Positions 7,122 to 14,572 of a DNA stretch of 64,000 nt are shown here, one piece after another. Position 1 is the first letter of the stretch. Every line of letters starts with the position of its first letter. The stretch covers positions 148,944-212,943 of the forward strand of contig NZ_JANKBZ010000018.1 in the NCBI RefSeq assembly GCF_024623785.1, written 5' to 3'. Origin of the DNA: Archangium lipolyticum. Its GTDB lineage: Bacteria; Myxococcota; Myxococcia; Myxococcales; Myxococcaceae. The notes beneath the pieces are model-generated. The model was given only the letters and a program-made list of their open reading frames with translations. It had not been told where the DNA came from and did not search any database. Both the position numbers and the translations under genes were made by a program.

Positions 7122-8759
7122 ATGGCGAAGACGCAGGCGCGCGAGACGGTGGTCCTCGGGATGCTCGGGACGACGCTGGACATGGGCCGGGGTCCCAAGC
7201 GGTGGGAGAAGTGGCGCCCCACGGTGGGCCTGTGTCAGCAGGACGACCTGGTCGTGCACCGGCTGGAGCTGCTCACGCTCCCGGGGCATGACGAGCTGGT
7301 CCAGATCGTGACGGAGGACATCGCCCAGGTGTCACCCGAGACGCGCGTACGCCCCACGGTGCTGGCCATCCGGGACCCGTGGGATCTCGAGGAGACGTAC
7401 GGGGCGCTGCTCGACTACGTGAAGGCGTACCCCTTCCAGCCCGAGCAGGAGGACTACTTCGTCCACATCACCACCGGGACGCACATCGTGCAGATCAGCA
7501 TGTTCCTCCTGGTGGAGAGCCGGCACATCCCGGGGCGGCTGGTGCAGACGTCGCCGCCCCGGGCGGGCCGCGACCACGGGGGGCCGGGGGAGCACGCCCT
7601 CATCGACCTCGACCTGTCGAAGTACGACACGCTGGCGAGGCGCTTCCAGCAGGAGCAGCGCGAGGGCCTGTCCTTCCTCAAGGCGGGCATCGACACGCGC
7701 AACCCGGCCTTCAACCGGCTCATCGAGCGCATCGAACAGGTGGCCACCAGCTCGCGCGCGCCGCTGCTGCTCACCGGGCCCACGGGGGCGGGCAAGTCGC
7801 AGCTCGCCAAACGCATCTACCAGTTGAAGAAGGCGCGGCGGCACGTGAGCGGCCCGTTGGTGGACATCAACTGCGCCACCCTGCGCGGGGATGGGGCCAT
7901 GTCCGCGCTCTTCGGCCATGTGAAGGGGGCCTTCACGGGGGCGCTGAGCGATCGGCCGGGGCTGTTGCGCCAGGCCAACGGCGGCGTGCTCTTCCTCGAT
8001 GAAATCGGAGAGCTGGGCGCGGACGAGCAGGCCATGCTGCTGCGGGCACTCGAGGACAAGCGCTTCCTGCCGGTGGGCTCGGACAAGGAGGTGGAGAGTG
8101 ACTTCCAGCTCATCGCCGGCACCAACAGGGAGCTCCAGTCCGAGGTGGAGCGAGGGCGCTTCCGGGAGGACCTGCTCGCGCGCATCAACCTGTGGACCTT
8201 CCGGCTGCCGCCCCTGCGCGAGCGGCCCGAGGACATCCCGCCCAACCTCCTCTACGAGCTGGCCCAGGCCTCCCAGGCGCTGGGAACCCAGGTGACGATG
8301 AACAAGGAGGCGCAGGAGCACTTCCTGCGCTTCGCCACCTCGCCCGAGGCGCGCTGGAGCGGAAACTTCCGGGATCTCAACGCCGCGGTGCTGCGGATGG
8401 CGACGCTCGCCCCCGGTGGGCGCATCACCCGCGAGGGCGTGGACGAGGAGCTCGACCGGCTGCGCGCCGCGTGGGCGAAGAGCGGGCCGAAGCAGTCATC
8501 GGCGGAGGACCTCGTGGTGGAGGTGCTCGGGGAGGAGCGGGCCGAGGCGCTGGACCGGTTCGACCGGGCGCAGCTCGCGGAGGTACTCACCGTGTGCCGG
8601 CAGGCGCGCTCGCTGTCCGAGGCAGGCCGTACCCTCTTCGCCCAATCACGTGCGCAGAAGAAGAGCGTCAATGACGCGGACCGGCTGCGGAAGTATCTCA
8701 CCCGCTTCGGACTGAGTTGGGCCGATGTCTCGGGGCGAGGGCTCTCCGACGTGGCTTGA
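7122..8759 (+). CDS. rtcR: RtcR, sigma-54-dependent activator of rtcBA
   Basis: 545 residues. The N-terminal about 185 residues are the RtcR regulatory (CARF-like) domain, with VHITTGTHIVQISMF matching its nucleotide-binding Rossmann core. The AAA+ domain follows: Walker A GPTGAGKS (219-226), the sigma-54 contact loop GAFTGA (269-274), Walker B VLFLDE (289-294) and an Arg-finger region RFREDLLARINLW. The C-terminal helical region is the DNA-binding part. RtcR responds to RNA-damage signals and drives rtcBA through sigma-54. The ATG at 7122 is preceded only by weak Shine-Dalgarno sequence. It is divergent from rtcB by 128 bases. Confidence 0.95.
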   Translation: MAKTQARETVVLGMLGTTLDMGRGPKRWEKWRPTVGLCQQDDLVVHRLELLTLPGHDELVQIVTEDIAQVSPETRVRPTVLAIRDPWDLEETYGALLDYVKAYPFQPEQEDYFVHITTGTHIVQISMFLLVESRHIPGRLVQTSPPRAGRDHGGPGEHALIDLDLSKYDTLARRFQQEQREGLSFLKAGIDTRNPAFNRLIERIEQVATSSRAPLLLTGPTGAGKSQLAKRIYQLKKARRHVSGPLVDINCATLRGDGAMSALFGHVKGAFTGALSDRPGLLRQANGGVLFLDEIGELGADEQAMLLRALEDKRFLPVGSDKEVESDFQLIAGTNRELQSEVERGRFREDLLARINLWTFRLPPLRERPEDIPPNLLYELAQASQALGTQVTMNKEAQEHFLRFATSPEARWSGNFRDLNAAVLRMATLAPGGRITREGVDEELDRLRAAWAKSGPKQSSAEDLVVEVLGEERAEALDRFDRAQLAEVLTVCRQARSLSEAGRTLFAQSRAQKKSVNDADRLRKYLTRFGLSWADVSGRGLSDVA

Positions 8760-8900
8760 GTCCGAAAGTATGGGTTCAAATTTTCGAGCATCGAGAAGCA
8801 GGCAAGCGGATAGCGAGGCTCGATCGTCACTCGACGTCAACGCCCGGGCATGAGAGATGCCGGTGCGCGCGAGATGGACTTGATGCGCGGGTGAGTAGAG

Positions 8901-10301
8901 ATGGACGCAGCGGTCACGCAGAGTGGAAGTACGCAGGAGAAGGCGGATCTGGGGCTGTTCCGGCTGACCTGGCCGATCTTCTTCGAGCTCCTCCTGTTCA
9001 TGCTGATGGGCTCGGCGGACACGCTGATGATCAGCGGTGTGTCCGACGAGGCCGTTTCGGCCGTCGGCGTGGTCAATCAGTACATCTTCATCTGCATCCT
9101 GATCGTCGCGGTGATCAGCAATGGCGCCGCCATCGTCGTCGCCCAGTACCTCGGTGCCCGGAGGACGCAAGAGGCGGCCAGGATCTCGGCCCTCGCCATC
9201 ACGCTGAACTTCCTGCTCGGGCTCACCGTCAGCGGGGGCCTGGTGCTGTTCGGCAACGAGATCCTGGAGCACATGAACCTGCGGGGCCAGGTGCTGGCGT
9301 ATTCGCAGACGTACATGGGAATCGCCGGCGGATTCCTCTTCCTGCAGGCGCTCATCAACGCCTTCTCCAGCCTGATTCGCACGTACGGCTTCACCCGGCA
9401 GTCCATGTACGTGTCGCTGGGCATGAACGTGCTCCACATCTTCGTCAACTACCTGCTCATCTTCGGGCACCTCGGTCTGCCCGCGATGGGCGTGGCCGGT
9501 GCGGCGATCTCCACGGCGATCAGCCGCGCCGTCGCGCTCCTCGTCTTCATCTGGATGCTGTACCAGGTGATGGAAGTGCGAATGGTGCTTCGGGACTATC
9601 TGACGTTCTCGAAGGAGTACATCCGGAAGATCCTCAAGGTCGGCGTGCCTTCCGCCGTCGAGCAGCTCACGTATCAGTCCTGCCAGACGGTGTTCGTGTA
9701 CTACGTCACCTACCTCGGCGCCGAGGCGCTGGCGTCCAGGCAGTATGCGATCTCCATCTCCCAGTACGTCTACCTGTTCAGCCTCGCGATCGGGACGGGG
9801 ACGTCCATCATCGTCGGGCGGCTGGTGGGCGCGAACCGGACGGACGACGCGTACCACCGGGTCCTCGTGAGCTTGAAGTGGGCCGTGGCGCTCACCGTCC
9901 TGGTGGATGTGATCGCGATCCTGTTCCGCAAGCCGTTGATCGGCTTGTTCACGACCGATGGCGGCATCCTCCAGCTGACCTCGCAGCTCATCCTCCTGAG
10001 CCTCATCCTCGAGCCCGGGCGGTCCTTCAACCTCGTCCTCGTCAATGCCCTCCGGGCCACCGGAGATGCCCGGTTCACCGTCTACATGGGCTTCCTGTCG
10101 ATGGTGTGTGTGAGCCTGACGCTGGGCTACGTCCTCGTGTTCAAGCTGAACCTGGGCCTGGCCGGCGTCTGGCTCGCCGTCTCGGCGGATGAATGGACCC
10201 GCGGCCTCACCTTCTGGTACCGCTGGAAGAGTCGGGCCTGGGAGAAACAGTCGCTCGTCGCCCCGGCCGAACAGCCCGCCGCGGTGGCGGTCGGCGGCTA
10301 A
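8901..10301 (+). CDS. MATE family efflux transporter
   Basis: 466 residues with about twelve hydrophobic helices and the two-lobed pattern of MATE (MatE) transporters: an N-lobe beginning LGLFRLTWPIFFELLLFMLMG with the ADTLMI segment, and a second lobe from about residue 240 with GVPSAVEQL and GTSIIVGRLVGA. MATE proteins export cationic drugs, dyes or metabolites using Na+ or H+ gradients. The substrate cannot be predicted. It is monocistronic, 141 bases after rtcR; codon use is slightly less GC-extreme than downstream genes. A variable C-terminal tail (AEQPAAVAVGG) is typical. Confidence 0.9.
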   Translation: MDAAVTQSGSTQEKADLGLFRLTWPIFFELLLFMLMGSADTLMISGVSDEAVSAVGVVNQYIFICILIVAVISNGAAIVVAQYLGARRTQEAARISALAITLNFLLGLTVSGGLVLFGNEILEHMNLRGQVLAYSQTYMGIAGGFLFLQALINAFSSLIRTYGFTRQSMYVSLGMNVLHIFVNYLLIFGHLGLPAMGVAGAAISTAISRAVALLVFIWMLYQVMEVRMVLRDYLTFSKEYIRKILKVGVPSAVEQLTYQSCQTVFVYYVTYLGAEALASRQYAISISQYVYLFSLAIGTGTSIIVGRLVGANRTDDAYHRVLVSLKWAVALTVLVDVIAILFRKPLIGLFTTDGGILQLTSQLILLSLILEPGRSFNLVLVNALRATGDARFTVYMGFLSMVCVSLTLGYVLVFKLNLGLAGVWLAVSADEWTRGLTFWYRWKSRAWEKQSLVAPAEQPAAVAVGG

Positions 10302-10334
10302 AGCGCTGGGGAACTGCGGGTTCCCTTCCGTAGG

Positions 10335-11693
10335 ATGGCGTCAATGCGAACGCGCAGGCCCCTGGTCATCGTCGATGCACTCGCCTCGCTGGCCACTGCC
10401 TTCAAGGACATCTTCCCCGGCAGCACCACCACCTCGCTGACCGCGGCCGAGCTGTCCGCCCTGCTCGAGTCGCTCGGCTCCCGCGCGGCCTTCAAGCCCA
10501 AGGTGCTCACCCTCGACGAGTCCCGGCTCGTCGCCCTCCTCTACTTCGGCCAGCCCGTCGCCCAGGGGGCCCTCCTGCTCGACCTGCGGCGCCCCGTGCG
10601 CACCAGCGACAGCCACTTCGCCCGCGCCTTCTGCCGCGTCTTCAACGACGACCTCACCCACGTCTCCGCCGCCTGGCCCCTGGATGAGCACTGGTCCTCG
10701 CTCGAGCAGACCCGCCTGCGCCGCGCCGTCGCCCGCTTCCTCAACTACCGGCCCCACAAGATGTCCAACTGGGTGCGCGCCATGGAGGACTCCATGGCCC
10801 TCACCTACGAGGGCCGCAACGTCCGCCACTGCCTCATCATCGCCCGCAAGGCCCCCAAGCTCACCCAGAAGCTCCAGAGCAAGTTCATCCCCCTGCCCGG
10901 CGGCATCTCCATCGAGAACGCCCTGCTGCGCGAGAAGTGGATCCGCACCGTCGTCGACGGCCGCCGTGTCGCCCTGCTCGGCAGCATGCACTCCGGCAGC
11001 ATCATCGGCTTCATCTCCCTGGCCGAGGTGGACCGCAACGACGCCGCCCTGCGCTACGCCCCCCACGAGACGCTCGTCCCCGTCCAGGCCGTCCTCGCCC
11101 ATGCCGCCCATGACGTCGCCCTCGTGGCCTCTCCCCAGGGCGACCTCTTCATCCTCAGTGGCAAGGGCTCCGTCTTCCAGAAGACCCACGGCCACTGGCG
11201 CGTCCTCGACTACGAGGCCCTCCACGAGCGCATCTCCTCCCGCTTCCGCGAGGACGTCGTCATCGGCGTGCTCCGCGCCGCCATCGACCTGTCCTTCGAG
11301 CGCACCGGCGCCCTCTTCTGCCTGCTCGACTCCCGCGAGGAGATCACCGATCTCGTCCCCGACCACGGCCACCCCCTGGCCGCCAACAGCCACCTGCGCC
11401 GCAGCCTCCGCGGGCAGAACATCGCCGTCTGGGCCCAGCGTCAGGTCATCACCGCCGCCGCCGCCACCGATGGCGCCGTCGTGCTCGACAAGGACGGCAA
11501 CGTCGTCGACATCGCCTGCATGGTCTCCAGTCCCAAGGAGATCTCCCGCCTCGGCGTGAGGGAGCCCAGCATGCCCGGCGCCCGCTCCCTCGCCGCCTGG
11601 CGCGCCAGCTTCCGCGGTGTGGCCGTCAACGTCTCCGAGGACGGCCCCATCACCGTCTACGAACGCGGCGCGGAGATCGGCCGTATCGGCTGA
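10335..11693 (+). CDS. DisA_N-like protein with degenerate diadenylate cyclase motif
   Basis: 452 residues. The C-terminal about 150 residues resemble the diadenylate cyclase (DAC/DisA_N) domain: GALFCLLDSREEI, a TDGAVVLDKDGNV segment matching the DGA motif, and a closing PGARSLAAWRASF then VNVSEDGPITVYERG segment that parallels GTRHRAA then VVSEETG of DAC enzymes. The RHR triplet is RSL here, so canonical c-di-AMP synthesis is doubtful. The N-terminal 300 residues are probably a sensory region; I recall DAC-linked sensor domains (DACNV type) in myxobacteria but cannot confirm the match. Soluble, no signal peptide. An in-frame ATG at 10344 is an alternative start. Confidence 0.65.
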   Translation: MASMRTRRPLVIVDALASLATAFKDIFPGSTTTSLTAAELSALLESLGSRAAFKPKVLTLDESRLVALLYFGQPVAQGALLLDLRRPVRTSDSHFARAFCRVFNDDLTHVSAAWPLDEHWSSLEQTRLRRAVARFLNYRPHKMSNWVRAMEDSMALTYEGRNVRHCLIIARKAPKLTQKLQSKFIPLPGGISIENALLREKWIRTVVDGRRVALLGSMHSGSIIGFISLAEVDRNDAALRYAPHETLVPVQAVLAHAAHDVALVASPQGDLFILSGKGSVFQKTHGHWRVLDYEALHERISSRFREDVVIGVLRAAIDLSFERTGALFCLLDSREEITDLVPDHGHPLAANSHLRRSLRGQNIAVWAQRQVITAAAATDGAVVLDKDGNVVDIACMVSSPKEISRLGVREPSMPGARSLAAWRASFRGVAVNVSEDGPITVYERGAEIGRIG

Positions 11694-11718
11694 GCCCCGT
11701 CCGCATATTGGAGTTCAC

Positions 11719-12600
11719 TTGAGGTACTTCGTCATGGTCGCACTGGGAGCCACCCTCTGGGGGTGCTGGTCCCTCTTCCTGCGGCCCACCGGATTCTCCG
11801 GCCCCCAGAGCGCGTTCATCGCCCTGGTGGTCGTCTCCCTCCCCACCCCCTTCGTCCTCCGCCGCGAGGCCTTCCGCGACCGCCGCGCCACCCTCGCGCT
11901 CGCCGTCATGGGGCTCACCGACGCCGCCAACTGCGCCCTCTTCTTCGCCGCCGTCCAGCGCGGGCCCCTCTCCGTCGCCGTCCTCACCCACTACCTCGCC
12001 CCCCTCTTCGTCGCCCTCGCCGCCCCCTGGGTCCTCCGCGAGCGCCGCTCCACCCGCGCCCTGCTCGGCGCTCCGCTCACGCTCGTGGGGCTCGCGCTCC
12101 TGCTGGGTACTCCCCAGGGCGGTGTCGCCGACTCCTGGACCGCGATCCTCGGCGGCGCCAGCGCCATCTTCTACATGGCCAACGTCCTCGCCGCGAAGGA
12201 GGCCTCCCGCTCCTACTCACCCCTCGCCATCACCGCCCTCCACGCCCCCCTGTCCGCCCTCTCCCTGCTCCTCGTCTTCGGACGCGAGGCACTCCCCACC
12301 GCCCTCGACTCGCGTCTCCTCCTGGTGATCGCCGGCGGCATCCTGTGCAGCCTCGTCGGCAACAGCTTGTTCAATGCCGGACTCCGCCGCATCCCCACCG
12401 CCGCCGCCTCCGCCCTCACCTACCTGGAGCCCCTCACCGCCGCGCTTCTCGGGCAGCTCGTCTTCGGTGAGTCCATTGGCGCTCTGGGTCTCCTCGGCGG
12501 GCTGATCGTCCTCGCCTCCGGCGTCTGGGTCGCCAGTGAGCCCCGTGTTCCAGCAGCTCCTGTCTCGGAGACTCCGGTCGTTTCCACGGGTACGGGGTGA
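11719..12600 (+). CDS. EamA/DMT superfamily transporter
   Basis: 293 residues with ten predicted membrane helices in two EamA repeats, a typical drug/metabolite transporter size. Recognisable elements are the first helix VALGATLWGCW, the LTHYLAPLFVALAAP segment closing repeat one, and ALTYLEPLTAALLGQLVFGE closing repeat two. The likely start is TTG at 11719, five bases after GGAG; an ATG at 11734 is the alternative. The substrate is unknown (amino acids or metabolites are usual). It lies 25 bases after the DAC-like gene on the same strand, so co-transcription is likely. A dispersed repeat follows. Confidence 0.85.
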   Translation: MRYFVMVALGATLWGCWSLFLRPTGFSGPQSAFIALVVVSLPTPFVLRREAFRDRRATLALAVMGLTDAANCALFFAAVQRGPLSVAVLTHYLAPLFVALAAPWVLRERRSTRALLGAPLTLVGLALLLGTPQGGVADSWTAILGGASAIFYMANVLAAKEASRSYSPLAITALHAPLSALSLLLVFGREALPTALDSRLLLVIAGGILCSLVGNSLFNAGLRRIPTAAASALTYLEPLTAALLGQLVFGESIGALGLLGGLIVLASGVWVASEPRVPAAPVSETPVVSTGTG

Positions 12601-12634
12601 CCCATGGGGACTCGGGTGGGGTATGGGAGCGCAT

Positions 12635-12670
12635 ACCCTCACCCCAGCCCTCTCCCAGAGGGAGAGGGGG
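12635..12670 (-). repeat. Dispersed palindromic repeat, copy 4
   Basis: ACCCTCACCCCAGCC followed by CTCTCCCAGAGGGAGAGGG, between the convergent EamA gene and the ArsC-family gene; it could act as a bidirectional 3' hairpin. Confidence 0.9.
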
Positions 12671-12679
12671 CTTACACCG

Positions 12680-13039
12680 TCAGCCCAGTTCCTTCTCCAG
12701 GGCCGCCCGGACTTCCGCCGTGAAACCCGCCAGGAGCCGCTTCCCCGTGTCGATCAGCGGCCTCCTCACGTGGTTCGGGTTCGCCGCCAGGTGCTTCACC
12801 AGCTCCTCCTCCCCCATTCCCCCCAGCTCCGCCTTCCTCTTGGGGGCGATCAGCTCCTTCACTCCTCCCAGCTTCGCCGCCAGCGTCCGGACCTCGGCCT
12901 CGCTGAGCGGCTTCTTCACCAGCTCCCGTATCTCCGCCTGCACTGCCTTGTGCGCGAGAAACTCCCGCGCTGACTTACAACCCGTTCAACCGTTCTTGAT
13001 GTAGACCGTGATGGACATGCGCTCCGTGTAGCAGTCCAT
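12680..13039 (-). CDS. ArsC/Spx-family protein, predicted selenoprotein with in-frame TGA
   Basis: The minus strand reads MDCYTERMSITVYIKNG, then TGA at 12988-12986, then TGCKSAREFLAHKA and on to KKPLSEAEVRTLAAK, ELIAPKRKAE and NPNHVRRPLI, a complete ArsC/Spx-type thioredoxin fold of about 119 residues. In this family the signature is Y-x4-C-x2-C-K-x-A; the TGA falls exactly on the first, redox-active Cys (C-x2-C becomes U-x2-C). Reading frame and family similarity continue unbroken on both sides. A SECIS-like hairpin starts a few bases after the TGA (12948-12980). GAGGGAG precedes the ATG at 13039; an ATG at 13018 is also possible. Standard calling would give only an 87-residue fragment from a GTG at 12943. 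The likely role is a thiol/selenol reductase. A simple nonsense mutation is the alternative. Confidence 0.8.
12948..12980 (-). promoter_or_regulatory. Candidate bacterial SECIS element
   Basis: In the mRNA after UGA-ACGGG: lower stem UUGU (12980-12977) with ACAA (12951-12948), a 5' bulge AAGUCA, upper stem GCGCGG with UCGCGC (five Watson-Crick pairs and one G-U), and apical loop GAGUUUC beginning with G. The loop starts 22 bases after the UGA. A short GC stem, a G at the start of the loop and this distance fit the general bacterial SECIS model that recruits SelB. Pairing was done by eye, not by folding software. Confidence 0.68.
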
Positions 13040-13130
13040 CCGCACTCCCTCAATTCCCCGCTTGCGCTCGGGGCCAGGGGAGTGGTCCTCTTGGGTGATC
13101 CCGACTGCGCCTACGGGAGCAGTACCCCTC

Positions 13131-13676
13131 ATGGAACCCTCCGTCGACAGCCGTGAGTACCGCGTCGTCTTCTTCTGCCCGACCTCGAGCGCTCAGTTGG
13201 AGCACATCGAGGCCCCCGTGCGCCGCGTCCTCACGCGCATCTCCGCCCCTCCCGCCGAGCTCGCCCCTCTCGAGGCCGCAGGCACCCTCGGAGAGGCCGG
13301 CTGGCGCGTCTACCTGGTTCGCTCGATGACCGAGCGTTCCGCCGCCCACGCCCTCGCCGCCCACGTCACCGAGGTCGCCTCCGCCATCTCCACCGAGCTG
13401 GACACCGAGGTGCTCGGTCTCTACGTGGACGTGGCCAGCGACTCCGCCCGCGTCTGCCGCTGCCTGCCCGACGAGGGCCCCGAGACGTTCGCCGGTCAGC
13501 GCCGCAACGTGCTCGACCGCACCGCCGAATGGTTGGACGTCAACCCGGCCAGCCTCTCGGCCCTCTTCCAGATCGGCCTGGAGACGGACGACGAGCCCGA
13601 CGCCGAGGACCGCTTCGTCGAGGCCAAGCTGCGCGAAGCGCGCGAGCTCATGCAGCGTTATCGTCAGGGCAAATGA
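13131..13676 (+). CDS. Conserved-looking hypothetical protein coupled to tapT
   Basis: 181 residues, soluble, no signal peptide, predicted alpha/beta. The N-terminal half begins EYRVVFFCPTSSAQLEHIEAPVRRVL and the C-terminal half is acidic and helical (GLETDDEPDAEDRFVEAKL). I do not recognise a domain. The ATG at 13131 is preceded by GGGAG at a rather long spacing. The stop overlaps the ATG of the next gene (ATGA), so it is translationally coupled to the tRNA acp3U transferase and may work with tRNA or be co-regulated with it. It is divergent from the predicted selenoprotein, with 91 bases between the starts. Confidence 0.7.
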   Translation: MEPSVDSREYRVVFFCPTSSAQLEHIEAPVRRVLTRISAPPAELAPLEAAGTLGEAGWRVYLVRSMTERSAAHALAAHVTEVASAISTELDTEVLGLYVDVASDSARVCRCLPDEGPETFAGQRRNVLDRTAEWLDVNPASLSALFQIGLETDDEPDAEDRFVEAKLREARELMQRYRQGK

Positions 13677-14272
13677 GGTCTCGTACCCCGGAGGATCTCT
13701 CCGGTCGCTGTCCCGCCTGCTACCTGCCCACCGCCTTCTGCCTGTGCGCCGACGTGCCCAGGGTGGACACCCGCACCGACCTCCTCGTCATCCGCCACAA
13801 CAAGGAGGCCAACAAGTCCACCAACACGGCGCGCCTGGCGGCGCTCGCCCTGCCCCGCTGCCGCGTCCTCACCTACGGCGCTCCCGGCCAGCCGCCCTTC
13901 GATGTCTCGGTGCTCGCCGCGCCGGACACCTGGCTGCTCTTCCCGGATGCCCAGCCGCATCCCCCCGGCACGCCCCCTCCCCAGCGTCTGGTGGTGCTCG
14001 ACGGCAACTGGACGCAGGCCCGGCGCATGTACCAGCGCATGCCAGAGTTGCGCCGCCTGCCGGGGCTGGCCCTGCCGCCTCCCGCCCCCAACACCCGGCG
14101 CCTGCGCCGCTCGCCGCACCCCTACGGGATGTCCACCCTGGAGGCCATCGCCGCGGCCCTCGGCGTCCTCGAGGGCGAGGCCGTGGCCCGCCCGCTCCAG
14201 GACATCCACGAGTTGATGATCGATCGCGTGCTGGCCTGCCGCGGCCGCATCAGCGATGACGAGCAGGATTAG
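13673..14272 (+). CDS. tapT: tRNA-uridine aminocarboxypropyltransferase (DTW domain)
   Basis: 199 residues. The DTW family transfers the 3-amino-3-carboxypropyl group of S-adenosylmethionine to uridine 47 of tRNA (acp3U). Visible features are an N-terminal zinc-type Cys cluster CPACYLPTAFCLC, the stretch LLVIRHNKEANKSTNTARLA, and VVLDGNWTQARRM, which carries the DTW-type motif in a DGNW variant. C-terminal HPYGMSTLEAIAAAL is also characteristic. The ATG at 13673 overlaps the previous stop. A homologue could act on another position, but the family call is firm. Confidence 0.88.
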   Translation: MRSRTPEDLSGRCPACYLPTAFCLCADVPRVDTRTDLLVIRHNKEANKSTNTARLAALALPRCRVLTYGAPGQPPFDVSVLAAPDTWLLFPDAQPHPPGTPPPQRLVVLDGNWTQARRMYQRMPELRRLPGLALPPPAPNTRRLRRSPHPYGMSTLEAIAAALGVLEGEAVARPLQDIHELMIDRVLACRGRISDDEQD

Positions 14273-14496
14273 CCACGAAAAAGCATGGCCCGCCTCCTGG
14301 AGCCCCCCGGCACCAAGAAGCGGGCCATGTAGAATCCCGCGGGCCCCCCCGGACTCGCGGGAACAGGAAGTGCCTCCCCCCCTTTGATAGCGAGGCGCTT
14401 CCCGAGGGTTGAACCGGCGGGCGAAGCAAGCCCCCTCGCTTCGCACCACCGCCCTCGTTTCTGGAAGGCACCTTCTCATGGTTCCGTCCCAGGGTC

Positions 14497-14512
14497 TGTG
14501 AGCCGACTCACA
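14497..14512. promoter_or_regulatory. Palindrome TGTGA-N6-TCACA, site 1
   Basis: TGTGAG-CCGA-CTCACA is a perfect palindrome matching the CRP-type consensus and spacing. It lies past the 3' end of the maltoporin-like gene. It could be a CRP/FNR-family operator or simply a 3' hairpin. Confidence 0.4.
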
Positions 14513-14517
14513 CCAAC

Positions 14518-14537
14518 GGTGTGAAGCCGTTCACACC
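14518..14537. promoter_or_regulatory. Palindrome TGTGA-N6-TCACA, site 2
   Basis: GGTGTGAA-GCCG-TTCACACC, an 8-base perfect inverted repeat that again contains TGTGA-N6-TCACA; its centre is 23 bases from site 1. The loops of both sites share CCG. Function uncertain, as for site 1. Confidence 0.4.
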
Positions 14538-14572
14538 CCTCGGGAGGGGCCAGAGGGCCGGAGGCGGGGCTC

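Larger units (their letters stand above)
14273..14572. other. Hairpin-rich intergenic stretch between convergent genes
   Basis: 300 bases with no credible gene. It holds a run of inverted repeats: CATGGCCCGC (14284-14293) with GCGGGCCATG (14320-14329), perfect over 10 bases; GGAAGTGCCTC (14366-14376) with GAGGCGCTTCC (14392-14402), one G-T; and the two palindromes listed separately at 14497 and 14518, followed by CCCCTC-GG-GAGGGG. No U-tract follows any stem. The 73-residue frame at 14250-14471 (minus) has no coding character. Confidence 0.6.

Noticed and set aside
12680..12943. Gene call of 87 residues from a GTG start for the ArsC-family protein
   Set aside because: It would lack the whole redox motif and the first beta strand. 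The true frame continues upstream through the TGA to a normal start at 13039.
13016..13039. Treating the ArsC-family TGA as a sequencing or nonsense error
   Set aside because: Not excluded, but the exact alignment with the redox Cys, the intact frame on both sides and the hairpin directly behind it favour Sec insertion.
14250..14471. 73-residue frame in the convergent gap
   Set aside because: No family similarity or coding bias, and it overlaps hairpins; treated as non-coding.
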